A DNA stretch of 64,000 nt from JADCGM01 sp943370355. GTDB lineage: Bacteria; Pseudomonadota; Alphaproteobacteria; Sphingomonadales; Sphingomonadaceae. A model generated the notes under the pieces. It made no database searches. It was given only the letters and a program-made list of their open reading frames with translations, and was not told where the DNA came from. Below, in pieces: positions 35,580-44,931 of the stretch. Within the stretch, counting starts at the first letter, position 1; each line of letters begins with the position of its first letter. The stretch lies in the NCBI GenBank assembly GCA_943370355.1, contig CALRQP020000015.1:18881-82880 (forward strand), read 5' to 3'. A program made the translations under genes and the position numbers.

Positions 35580-36563
35580 ATGACGCTCCGCTCGCTCGCT
35601 GCCCTGCTCCTGCTGTCCGCATCGGCCACGCCTGTGATCGCACAGGATGTTGGCCAGATCGACAAGCGTGTCGGCACGCTCGAATCGCAGATGAAGGCGG
35701 TGCAGAAGAAGGTGTTCCCGGGCGGGAACAGCAAATATTTCGAGCCGGAGATCGTCCCGGCGCAGCCTGCGCCGGAGCCAGCTGGTATCCCGGCGACCTC
35801 GCCGATCACCGATCTGACCACGCGCGTCGATGCGCTGGAGCGCCAGCTCGCAACGGTGACCGGGCAGGCCGAGCAGGCGAATTTCCGCGCGCAGCAGGCC
35901 GAGCAGGCGCTGGCAAAATTCCGGGCCGAGACCGAATACCGGCTGACGCAGCTGGAAGGCGGCGGCACCGCTGCAGCGCCTGCGCCAGCCGCTGCCGAGA
36001 CCGTCGCGCCCCCGGTTCCGAAGCCGGTCGCGCCTACGCCGAAGCCGGCCGTGGCGGGCGCCAAGCCTGCGACGACGGCGCCCAAGCCCGTGGCGAAGCC
36101 GCCGGTCGCCGTGGCTGCGGCCGATGCAGCGACCACCGACGCGCCGGTCACCGCGGTACCCGCCGACCCCGTCGAAGCGGAATTCCAGGCCGCTTATTCG
36201 CTGTACCAAAACAAACGCTACACCGAGGCGGAGGCAGCACTGACGACCTTCGTCGCCAAACGGCCAAAGTCGAAGCGCGCGAGCCATGCGCAATATTGGC
36301 TGGGCCGCGCCTATCTGTCGGACAAGCAGCCCGCGCCTGCTGCCAAGGCCTTCCTCGACAATTATCGCAACATGCCGAAGGGCGAGCGCGCGCCCGACAG
36401 CCTGCTCTGGCTCGGCCAGTCGCTGATGGCGATGACGCCGCCGAACGCTGCCAAGGCCTGCGAGGTCTATGACGAGATGAACTCGGCCTATGCGACGAAG
36501 CTGACGCCAGTCCTGACCACCCAGCTGGCGAAGGCGCGCGCCGCCGCGAAGTGTTCGAGCTAG
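35580..36563 (+). CDS. cpoB: Cell division coordinator CpoB (YbgF, Tol-Pal associated)
   Basis: Periplasmic TPR protein that couples outer-membrane constriction (Tol-Pal) to septal peptidoglycan synthesis, 327 aa. Signal peptide TLRSLAALLLLSASATPVIA; a coiled coil follows (IDKRVGTLESQMKAVQKK, and ~85-125), then a long Pro/Ala/Lys-rich linker (~135-200), and a C-terminal TPR block with FQAAYSLYQNKRYTEAE and YWLGRAYLSD. GAGGA precedes the ATG. tolQRAB and pal, usually just upstream, are not here; a rodZ-like gene takes that place. It overlaps tilS by 13 bases. Confidence 0.9.
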   Translation: MTLRSLAALLLLSASATPVIAQDVGQIDKRVGTLESQMKAVQKKVFPGGNSKYFEPEIVPAQPAPEPAGIPATSPITDLTTRVDALERQLATVTGQAEQANFRAQQAEQALAKFRAETEYRLTQLEGGGTAAAPAPAAAETVAPPVPKPVAPTPKPAVAGAKPATTAPKPVAKPPVAVAAADAATTDAPVTAVPADPVEAEFQAAYSLYQNKRYTEAEAALTTFVAKRPKSKRASHAQYWLGRAYLSDKQPAPAAKAFLDNYRNMPKGERAPDSLLWLGQSLMAMTPPNAAKACEVYDEMNSAYATKLTPVLTTQLAKARAAAKCSS

Positions 36564-37507
36564 ACGCCAGCGTCTCGGCGCTGACTGGCCGCCCGCTCGG
36601 CGCGGACGAACCCTTCGGTGTCGCGGTATCGGGCGGGCCTGACAGTCTGGCGCTGCTATTGCTGGCGCAGGTCGCATACGGCTGGCGGGTGCGGTGCCTG
36701 ACCGTCGATCATGGACTGCGGGCGGACAGTGCGGCCGAGGCGGCGGCGGTTGGGGCCATTTGCGCGGGATTGGGTGTGCAGCACACCACATTGCTGTGGG
36801 AGGGCAACAAGCCGGGTTCGAACATCCACGCCGCAGCCCGGGAGGCGCGCTACCGGTTGATGGGTGATTGGTGCGCGGCCAGCGGCGTTGCCTGGCTCGC
36901 AACGGCGCATCATGCCGACGATCAGGCGGAAACGCTGCTGCTCCGGATGGCACGCGGGTCGGGTGTCGGCGGATTGGCGGGAATTCGCCAAACGCGGCGG
37001 CTGCCGAACGGCGTGACACTGCTGCGGCCGTTGCTAGGGCAACGGCGATCCGATCTTCGTGCCGTGGTGGAGGCCGCTGGTCTGACGGCCTTCGATGACC
37101 CCTCGAACGCCGACCCGCGCTACGACCGGACGCAGGCGCGGGGTTTGCTGGCGGACACGCCGTGGCTTGAGGCCGAACGACTCGCTGCATCGGCCGGACA
37201 TCTGGCGGAGGCGGAGGCAGCGCTTGCCTGGACTGCCGACATTGCGTGGCGGGGGCGCGCAAACCTGACTGATGGCGAGATCGAACTGGATGCGGCCGGA
37301 CTGCCCGCCGAGCTTGTCCGCCGTGTTCTCGTGCGCGCGCTGGCAACACTCGGCTGCGAACAGCCGCGTGGGCCGGATGTCGAACGGATGATTGGCAGAC
37401 TGACCGCCGGCCAATCTGCCACGCTCGGCGGTGTGAAGGCGAAGCCCGGGCCGCTTTGGCGGCTCGAACTCACTTCCCCCCGAGCGCCTTCATCAGCCGG
37501 TAGTTGA
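36551..37507 (+). CDS. tilS: tRNA(Ile)-lysidine synthetase
   Basis: Modifies C34 of the tRNA-Ile that reads AUA; essential. 318 aa, the short alphaproteobacterial form. The ATP-pyrophosphatase loop SGGPDS is at 27-32, followed by VDHGLR and the HHADDQAETLLLRMARGSG block. The start is a GTG inside the end of cpoB; the next codons lead directly to the P-loop. The last 12 codons lie over the 3' end of the convergent M20 peptidase gene. Order cpoB-tilS-ftsH is conserved in the class, but the peptidase is inserted between tilS and ftsH. Confidence 0.92.
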   Translation: MFELDASVSALTGRPLGADEPFGVAVSGGPDSLALLLLAQVAYGWRVRCLTVDHGLRADSAAEAAAVGAICAGLGVQHTTLLWEGNKPGSNIHAAAREARYRLMGDWCAASGVAWLATAHHADDQAETLLLRMARGSGVGGLAGIRQTRRLPNGVTLLRPLLGQRRSDLRAVVEAAGLTAFDDPSNADPRYDRTQARGLLADTPWLEAERLAASAGHLAEAEAALAWTADIAWRGRANLTDGEIELDAAGLPAELVRRVLVRALATLGCEQPRGPDVERMIGRLTAGQSATLGGVKAKPGPLWRLELTSPRAPSSAGS

Positions 37508-38846
37508 ACAGCACCGCGCGGTCGAAGCTCTCGACGCGGATGCGTTCGTCGCGGCCGTGGGCGCGGATGTCGTCGATGTCGCCGGACATGCCGCCGATGC
37601 CATAGGTCGGAAGGCCTGCATTGCGCGTGTAAAGGCCGTCGGTCGCGCCCGCCTCGAGGATCGGCACGACGACCACGCCCGGCCAGATCGTCCGCGCCGT
37701 CGCCTGCACCGTGTCGAGCAGCTTCGCCTCGGGCGGCGACTCGGGGCTCGGCACGAATTCGGCGATTTCGGTCAGCGTAACGGCTGGATCGCCGACTGCG
37801 GCGGTAATCGCGGCCCTGACGCTCGCGTCGGTCTCGCCGGGCAGCACACGGCATTGGATGCTCGCCCGCGCGCGCTGCGGCAGCGCATTTTCGGCATGGC
37901 CTGCCTCGCCCATCGTCGCGACGCAGGTCGTGCGCATGATGACATTATGCTCCATCTTTGCCGACAGCCGCTCGGCGGCTGCCGCATCGCCGGTGGCGGC
38001 AAGCAGGCGCATGTCGGCGGCTTCCGCCGGCGGCGCAAAGGCGGCGGCGCGTGCGAAATAGAGTTTGGCAGTGTCGGTCAGGTGGACCGGGAAGCGCAAT
38101 TTCTCCAGCCCGATCATCGCATGCGCGAGCCGGTAGATCGGATTGTCGGCGGTCGGGCGCGAGCTATGGCCGCCCGGGCTCGTCGCCTCGGCGCGGTAGG
38201 TCACATAGATTTTCTCCGAGGTCTGCAGGCCGAAGAACAGCGGCTTGCCGTCCTTCAGCGCCGTGCCGCCGGCATCGAGATTGACAACCATCCCCGCGTC
38301 GATCGCGTCACGGTGGTTCTTCACCAGGAAGTCGACGCCATTGCCGTCGCCCGATTCCTCGTCGGCGGTCAGCGCGAGGATGATGTCACGCTTCGGCTTC
38401 CAGCCTTCGGCGCGCAGCGTCAGCAACGCGTCGATCGCAGCGGCGACATCGCCCTTCATGTCCTGCGTGCCGCGCCCGTAGAAATAGCCGTCGCGCTCGG
38501 TCAGCTTGAACGGCGGCAGCGTCCAGTCCTCGGGCTTGGCGGCGACGACATCGATATGGCCGATCCACAGGATGGGCTTTGTCTTGCCTGTGCCGCGCAG
38601 GCGGACAACGATATTGCCCTTGTTCGCCTTGCCCTCGGGCGCGAGCAGCTCGATGTCGCCGGCCGGCCAGCCCGCCGCACGGAAGCGCGCCGCGATCTTT
38701 TCGGCAAGCCCGGCCGTGCCGATGTCACCCGACGTGTCGGTCTCGACCAACTCCTTGAGAAGGCTGCGCGCCTGCGGGTCGGGAAGCGGCGGTTCGGCCT
38801 GCGCGGCGGTGGCGAGAGCAACAGCCAAAATCCCCAACCGGCGCAT
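37470..38846 (-). CDS. Exported M20-family metallopeptidase
   Basis: Zinc exopeptidase of the M20/M25/M40 group, 458 aa, with a signal peptide (MRRLGILAVALATAAQA). Metal and catalytic residues appear in order: GHIDVVAAKPEDW (His, Asp), GRGTQDMKGD (bridging Asp), TADEESGDGNG (catalytic and metal Glu), and a late MSGDIDDIRAHGRDE (His). The dimerisation domain starts at SPGGHSSRPT. The start at 38846 has AAGGAG at good distance; the frame remains open upstream into ftsH without resemblance. It shares 38 bases with the tilS end and is divergent from ftsH. Confidence 0.9.
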   Translation of the reverse strand: MRRLGILAVALATAAQAEPPLPDPQARSLLKELVETDTSGDIGTAGLAEKIAARFRAAGWPAGDIELLAPEGKANKGNIVVRLRGTGKTKPILWIGHIDVVAAKPEDWTLPPFKLTERDGYFYGRGTQDMKGDVAAAIDALLTLRAEGWKPKRDIILALTADEESGDGNGVDFLVKNHRDAIDAGMVVNLDAGGTALKDGKPLFFGLQTSEKIYVTYRAEATSPGGHSSRPTADNPIYRLAHAMIGLEKLRFPVHLTDTAKLYFARAAAFAPPAEAADMRLLAATGDAAAAERLSAKMEHNVIMRTTCVATMGEAGHAENALPQRARASIQCRVLPGETDASVRAAITAAVGDPAVTLTEIAEFVPSPESPPEAKLLDTVQATARTIWPGVVVVPILEAGATDGLYTRNAGLPTYGIGGMSGDIDDIRAHGRDERIRVESFDRAVLFNYRLMKALGGK

Positions 38847-38871
38847 ATCCAAACTCCTTTGTCGCAGAGGC

Positions 38872-38900
38872 ATTGTCGTTAACCCGATAGGCCCTATGTT
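38872..38900 (+). promoter_or_regulatory. Candidate ftsH promoter
   Basis: TTGTCG (38873-38878), 16 bases, TATGTT (38895-38900). Read as an alphaproteobacterial RpoH site it is ATTG-N17-CCTATGT (consensus CTTG-N17/18-CYTATNT, one mismatch in the -35). That would fit heat induction of ftsH. It lies 28 bases before the ATG. Confidence 0.4.
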
Positions 38901-38928
38901 GCATGTCAGCCTTGAGCAAGGATTCTGC

Positions 38929-40884
<1,956 letters not shown>

Positions 40885-40965
40885 CTCACCCGGAACTGTC
40901 GGAATTCTTTACAACTCGCGATTCTCGACGCGCTAGCATTGGCGCATTTGAGCCATTCTTTCGAC

Positions 40966-40981
40966 TGGCCCGGTCATTGCA
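40966..40981 (+). promoter_or_regulatory. Sigma-54 promoter of the PEP-CTERM gene
   Basis: TGGCCCG-GTCA-TTGCA matches the -24/-12 consensus TGGCACG-N4-TTGCA with one mismatch. The invariant GG and GC are exactly 12 bases apart. The predicted start site is near 40992, giving a ~35-base leader that opens with a hairpin. Exosortase/PEP-CTERM loci often carry the PrsK/PrsR sigma-54-dependent two-component system, which fits. Confidence 0.6.
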
Positions 40982-40992
40982 TCCCTGAAAGG

Positions 40993-41012
40993 ACCGCGCA
41001 CGTCCGCGCGGT
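40993..41012 (+). other. 5' leader hairpin of the PEP-CTERM mRNA
   Basis: ACCGCGC (40993-40999) and GCGCGGT (41006-41012) form a perfect 7-bp stem with a six-base loop. The stem begins at the transcription start predicted from the sigma-54 site and ends 14 bases before the ATG, so it could stabilise the mRNA 5' end. Confidence 0.4.
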
Positions 41013-41026
41013 TCGTGGGGGTCGCG

Positions 41027-41803
41027 ATGCTTTCGAAATTGGTACGCTTCGGATTGGCGGCGGTGATCGCGACCGGTGCCGCAGTTCAGGCCCCTGCGGC
41101 CATCATCCAATATGATGTCAGTGGCGGGATCGCGAGCAGCGCTCGCAGCTATTTTTGCTACCCCAATTGTGGCCAGTCGGACGAGTTCAGCTACGACGGA
41201 AGCATTTCCGGATCGTTCAGGATCGACACGTCGCAGATCGGGCAGATCGAGCTCGGCCGCGACGATGGCGACTTTCTCTACAGTTCGGGCCAGGACTTCG
41301 GCGGGACGCCGGCCTTCGCCTCGGCGACGGGTTTGATCACCGGCAGTTCGCTGGACAGTTTCAACCGCAGCATCTCCGGCTCTCAGGTGTCGCAGATCGA
41401 AGTGCGGACATCGCGCGGCAATCAGGCGACGCTGCATGTCGCCCAGCGCGTCTACAGCCTGCAGGACCTCGACGCCGATACCGGCCTCTATCATGAGATC
41501 TTCGACGAATTTCAGCTCGATATCTCGTTTTACGACTTCGAAATCGTGACGGTCGATTCCAAGCTGCTGCCGAAGGCACGTGGCGTCAGCTACGTCGCCG
41601 CGCGGGCGACGCATCAGGACACGACGGTCAACGCCGGCGGAGACTTCGTGGCGTTGATTTTGAACTCGGTATCGTCGTCCGGCTATGTCACTTCATTTTC
41701 GCAGTCCGGCTTTCCGGAGGGTCCGGTCGACGCGCCCGAGCCAGCGACGTTAGCGCTGCTCGGGCTTGGGCTCGCCGGCCTTGGTTTGCGCCGCCGCCGC
41801 TAG
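41027..41803 (+). CDS. PEP-CTERM sorting-domain protein
   Basis: Exported protein of 258 aa. The signal peptide (KLVRFGLAAVIATGAAVQAPAA) is followed by ~210 residues of Ser/Gly/Asp-rich, beta-type sequence with two cysteines in YFCYPNCGQ and no recognisable enzyme domain. The C-terminus is a textbook PEP-CTERM signal: APEPATLALLGLGLAGLG then RRRR. It is thus a substrate of an exosortase (EpsH family) encoded elsewhere and is probably displayed or released with exopolysaccharide. ATG at 41027 with GGGGGT before it; a GTG at 41015 is an alternative. The stop overlaps the convergent LEH-like gene. Confidence 0.88.
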   Translation: MLSKLVRFGLAAVIATGAAVQAPAAIIQYDVSGGIASSARSYFCYPNCGQSDEFSYDGSISGSFRIDTSQIGQIELGRDDGDFLYSSGQDFGGTPAFASATGLITGSSLDSFNRSISGSQVSQIEVRTSRGNQATLHVAQRVYSLQDLDADTGLYHEIFDEFQLDISFYDFEIVTVDSKLLPKARGVSYVAARATHQDTTVNAGGDFVALILNSVSSSGYVTSFSQSGFPEGPVDAPEPATLALLGLGLAGLGLRRRR

Positions 41804-42183
41804 CTGGCCGGCCACTGCGACATGATCGTCGCCGTGTCAAAATAGTCGCGCCAATAGGTGATCAGGCCGCCATGCACCTCGAACACGCCGGTGACCGGCA
41901 GTTCGACCCATTTGTCCGCGAGCCGGTGCCGGTCGAGCCGTTCGAGGAAGACGATCGGCCCGTTGGCGGATTCGCGGAGGATGCGAAACTCGTTCTCGAG
42001 CGTCGGGGCGAAGAACGGTTCGAGCAATGCCCGGATCGCGTCCGGGCCGTTCATGGCCGGGAACGGCGGCGGGTTCACATAGTCGCAGTTCGGCGACACC
42101 AGTTTCAGCGCGCTCGCATAGTCGAGCGGCTCCATCGCGCCGAGGAACTGGCGAACGATATCGGTCGGGGCGGCTTGGGTCAT
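41800..42183 (-). CDS. Limonene-1,2-epoxide hydrolase-like protein (NTF2 fold)
   Basis: 127-aa single-domain protein of the SnoaL/NTF2 superfamily. It keeps the full catalytic set known from Rhodococcus limonene-1,2-epoxide hydrolase: Y35 and N37 in CDYVNPP, R82 and D84 in LERLDRH, and D113 in TYWRDYFD. An active epoxide hydrolase is therefore more likely than a non-enzymatic SnoaL protein. The start at 42183 has AAGGAG seven bases upstream; extra upstream codons in frame lack resemblance. It follows an XRE regulator gene on the same strand (69-base gap). The natural epoxide is unknown. Confidence 0.82.
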   Translation of the reverse strand: MTQAAPTDIVRQFLGAMEPLDYASALKLVSPNCDYVNPPPFPAMNGPDAIRALLEPFFAPTLENEFRILRESANGPIVFLERLDRHRLADKWVELPVTGVFEVHGGLITYWRDYFDTATIMSQWPAS

Positions 42184-42252
42184 CTTGCGTCTCCTTGCAG
42201 GTCCGGCGCCGCTTGTCGGCGGTTGCGCCGGCCTCCGCAATTACGCCGCAGG

Positions 42253-43080
42253 TTATGGCGGTGACAGACTGCGGAACAGCGCCTCGGTCGCGGGATCGGC
42301 GGGGAACATCGTCTCGATGCGCAATTCGTCGGCAGTCACGTCCTGCGCGGTGCCAAAGGTCGCAACCACCGCGAACATCGACAGCTGCAGATCGCCGATC
42401 CGCAGCTCGAACGGCAGCACCGGCAGCAGTGCCGCGTCAGCTGCCGACCAGAGGATGTCGGCGTCCTGATATTGCGCCAGATCGCCGAGCACCGCTTTCA
42501 TCTCCGCCGCGCCGGCCTCCTCCGCTTCGCGCTGCGCGCGCTGCCAGATCAGCGGCCCGATCGCGGCCCAATTGGCGATGAATGGCCGGATGCCCTGGGG
42601 ATGGAAGAACAGCCGCATCAGATTAGGTTCGGTCCCGCCGATGCGCTGCCACAAATCGTCGCCGAGCATCGCACCGAGCTGGTCGAACGGGCGGTTGGTC
42701 ATGCGGATATTCCAGGCCCGGTCCAATGCGAGCGCCGGGAATGGCTCGTGGGCCGTCAGCATCATCTGGATCGCGCTCATCACCTGACCCATCTGTGGAT
42801 CGTCGAGCGCGCGCGTCCGGAACAGCGGTGCGAAGCCAGCCGCGATCAGCCAGGCGTTGCGGTCGCGGAGCGGCACGTCAAGTGTTTCACTCAATTGCAG
42901 GATCATATTGCGGCTGGGGTTGGCGCGGCCCGATTCGAGGAAGCTGAGATGCCGCTGCGACACGCCTGAGGTCAGCGCCAGATCAAGCTGTGACAGGCGG
43001 CGTTTCTGCCGCCAGTCGCGCAACAGGCGGGGGAAGCCGCCGTCGGCATTGGTCCGGACGTCCGCGAGCGCTGTCGCCAT
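42253..43080 (-). CDS. XRE-family regulator with MmyB-like ligand domain
   Basis: Transcription factor, 275 aa. The N-terminal Cro/C1 HTH (~16-75: LLRDWRQKRRLSQLDLAL, SQRHLSFLESGRANPS) is followed by a PAS-like MmyB ligand-binding domain (ALALDRAWNIRMTNRPFDQL, then ILWSAADAALLPVLPFELR), which binds fatty acids in known members. AGGGAGG precedes the ATG. It is divergent from a small membrane-protein gene, and a long palindrome lies between. It probably regulates that gene, itself and perhaps the epoxide-hydrolase-like gene. Confidence 0.88.
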   Translation of the reverse strand: MATALADVRTNADGGFPRLLRDWRQKRRLSQLDLALTSGVSQRHLSFLESGRANPSRNMILQLSETLDVPLRDRNAWLIAAGFAPLFRTRALDDPQMGQVMSAIQMMLTAHEPFPALALDRAWNIRMTNRPFDQLGAMLGDDLWQRIGGTEPNLMRLFFHPQGIRPFIANWAAIGPLIWQRAQREAEEAGAAEMKAVLGDLAQYQDADILWSAADAALLPVLPFELRIGDLQLSMFAVVATFGTAQDVTADELRIETMFPADPATEALFRSLSPP

Positions 43081-43125
43081 ATCGGCCTCCCTGTGGCGCA
43101 CCTGTCCCACGCGCGCGGGCCGCAT

Positions 43126-43148
43126 TCAATGACCTGACAGGTAATTGA
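43126..43148. promoter_or_regulatory. 23-bp palindrome, probable XRE operator
   Basis: Half-sites TCAAT and ACCTG are mirrored by CAGGT and ATTGA around the A at 43137; only one of 11 base pairs fails. A further ACCTGTC half-site lies at 43100-43106. The palindrome is 46 bases before both starts of the divergent pair, a typical position for a shared operator. Confidence 0.6.
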
Positions 43149-43194
43149 CCATGTGCCGGTGGCCGCGACAGAGATGCTGTCGAAGGAGACGCAT

Positions 43195-43617
43195 ATGTCC
43201 GGATTCTGGCGCGCATGGTTTACCGTCTGGTGTCTGTCGATCGGCCTGTTCGGGCTCGTGCTGGCGGGCGGCGGACTTGCCGCGACCGATGGGCCGGTAA
43301 GGCTCGTGCTGGCCGGCTTGCAGGGGCCGAGCCCGGCGCTGTTCGACGCGCCGCTGCGTTTCAGCCTCGGCGTGATGGGCGGCGTGTCGATCGGCTGGGC
43401 GGTGATGCTCTACGGCGTAGTCCGGGCGGCGATCGATCTCAAGGGACAGGGCCGTCCGCTTTGGCATGCGATCTCGGCGGGCATGGCGAGCTGGTTCGTC
43501 ATCGACAGCAGCCTGTCGGTCGCCACCGGCTTCGGGCTGAACGTGGTGCCGAACGTCGTTCTGGTCGGCATGTATGTGATCGGTCTGATCGGCAGCGGCG
43601 CGCTCAAGCAGGGTTAG
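43195..43617 (+). CDS. Small four-helix membrane protein, unknown function
   Basis: 140 aa, not recognised. About four hydrophobic segments are seen: WFTVWCLSIGLFGLVLAGGG, LRFSLGVMGGVSIGWAVMLYG, ISAGMASWFVIDSSLSVATG and VVPNVVLVGMYVIGLIG. There is no signal-peptide cleavage site and no conserved charged motif in the membrane. AAGGAG is well placed for the ATG at 43195. It is divergent from the XRE/MmyB regulator with a shared palindrome, so it is probably the regulator's target. Size and layout suit a DoxX-like or TspO-like membrane protein, without firm match. Confidence 0.75.
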   Translation: MSGFWRAWFTVWCLSIGLFGLVLAGGGLAATDGPVRLVLAGLQGPSPALFDAPLRFSLGVMGGVSIGWAVMLYGVVRAAIDLKGQGRPLWHAISAGMASWFVIDSSLSVATGFGLNVVPNVVLVGMYVIGLIGSGALKQG

Positions 43618-43623
43618 CCGCCA

Positions 43624-44889
43624 CTATTCGCCGATTTCCGACCGGTCGCGCGTCTCGGGCATTGTCGCATAGACGATCAGCGACAGCAGGATCGCGGCGG
43701 TGACATACCAGAAGAACCAGGACTCGTGGCCCAAGTCCTTGAGCTTCAGCGCAACATATTCGGCGGTGCCGCCGAACAGCGCGACGGCAACCGCATAGGG
43801 CAGGCCGACGCCGAGCGCGCGGATGTCGGCAGGGAAGAGTTCGGCCTTCACGAGGCCGCTGATCGACGAATAAAGCGCATTGATCGTCAACGCGACGATG
43901 ATGAGCAATAGTGCCTGTCCGGGCGACCCCGCCGTACCGATTGCATGCATCAGCGGCACGGTGGTCAGCGCGCCGAGCACGCCGAAGGCGATCAGCTGCC
44001 GCCGCCGGCCGATCACATCGCTCATCGCGCCGAATAGCGGCTGCAGCAGCATGAACACGACGAGTGATAGCGCCGAGATCATCGTCGCCTGCGGCTTGGA
44101 GAAGCCCGCGCTGTTGGCGAGATATTTCTGCATGTAGGTCGCGAAAGTATAGAAGGCGAGCGTGCCGCCGGCGGTCAGGCCGATGACGGTCAGGATCTGG
44201 CGCGGATGTTCAAACAGCCGGCGCATCAGGTGCGTGCGCTGCGCGGATGTGAGTGCGGCGAAGGACGGCGTCTCGTCCATGCGGCGGCGCAGCAGGATCG
44301 CAACGAGTGAGGCGAGGCCGCCAAGTGCGAACGGGATCCGCCAGCCCCAGCTGCTGAGTTCGGCCTCGGTCAAGGTTGCCTGCAGCAGGATCAGCACCGC
44401 CAGCGCCGCGAGCTGCCCGCCGACCAGAGTCACATATTGCCAGCTCGCCCAAAAACCGCGCCGCTCTGAGGCGGCCATTTCGCTGAGATAAGTCGCCGAC
44501 GCGCCATATTCGCCGCCGACGCTGAGGCCCTGCACGATGCGGGCAACCACGAGAAGCACCGGTGCCGCGACGCCGATGCTCGCATAGGACGGCGTGAGCG
44601 CTACCATCAGCGACCCGCCGCCCATCATCCACACCGACAGCAGCAGCGCGCTTTTGCGGCCATGCCGGTCGGCCCACCAACCGAGCAGCCAGCCGCCCAG
44701 CGGCCGCACGAGGAAGCCGACAGCGAACACGGCTGCGGTGTTGAGCAGCTGCGCCGTCGCGTCGCCCTTGGGGAAAAAGCTCGCCGCGAAATAGAGCGCA
44801 AACGACGCATAGACGTACCAGTCGAACCATTCGACCAGATTGCCGACCGAGCCGCCGAGGATCGAGCGAAGACGTGTGGCGTTGTTCAT
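43624..44889 (-). CDS. MHS-family MFS symporter (KgtP/ProP-like)
   Basis: Metabolite:H+ symporter with 12 predicted helices, 421 aa. The N-terminal SVGNLVEWFDWYVYASFALYFA, FLVRPLGGWLLGWWADRHGRK (motif A) and GLSVGGEYGASATYLSE are typical of the alpha-ketoglutarate/dicarboxylate branch. It is convergent with the small membrane-protein gene (6-base gap) and downstream of the Gfo/Idh gene on the same strand (76 bases between coding regions of neighbouring units). Substrate is probably an organic acid or compatible solute. Confidence 0.9.
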   Translation of the reverse strand: MNNATRLRSILGGSVGNLVEWFDWYVYASFALYFAASFFPKGDATAQLLNTAAVFAVGFLVRPLGGWLLGWWADRHGRKSALLLSVWMMGGGSLMVALTPSYASIGVAAPVLLVVARIVQGLSVGGEYGASATYLSEMAASERRGFWASWQYVTLVGGQLAALAVLILLQATLTEAELSSWGWRIPFALGGLASLVAILLRRRMDETPSFAALTSAQRTHLMRRLFEHPRQILTVIGLTAGGTLAFYTFATYMQKYLANSAGFSKPQATMISALSLVVFMLLQPLFGAMSDVIGRRRQLIAFGVLGALTTVPLMHAIGTAGSPGQALLLIIVALTINALYSSISGLVKAELFPADIRALGVGLPYAVAVALFGGTAEYVALKLKDLGHESWFFWYVTAAILLSLIVYATMPETRDRSEIGE

Positions 44890-44931
44890 CGGGCCCCCTG
44901 CGCCGCACCTTAGCGTGCAGGGGTCGCGTGA

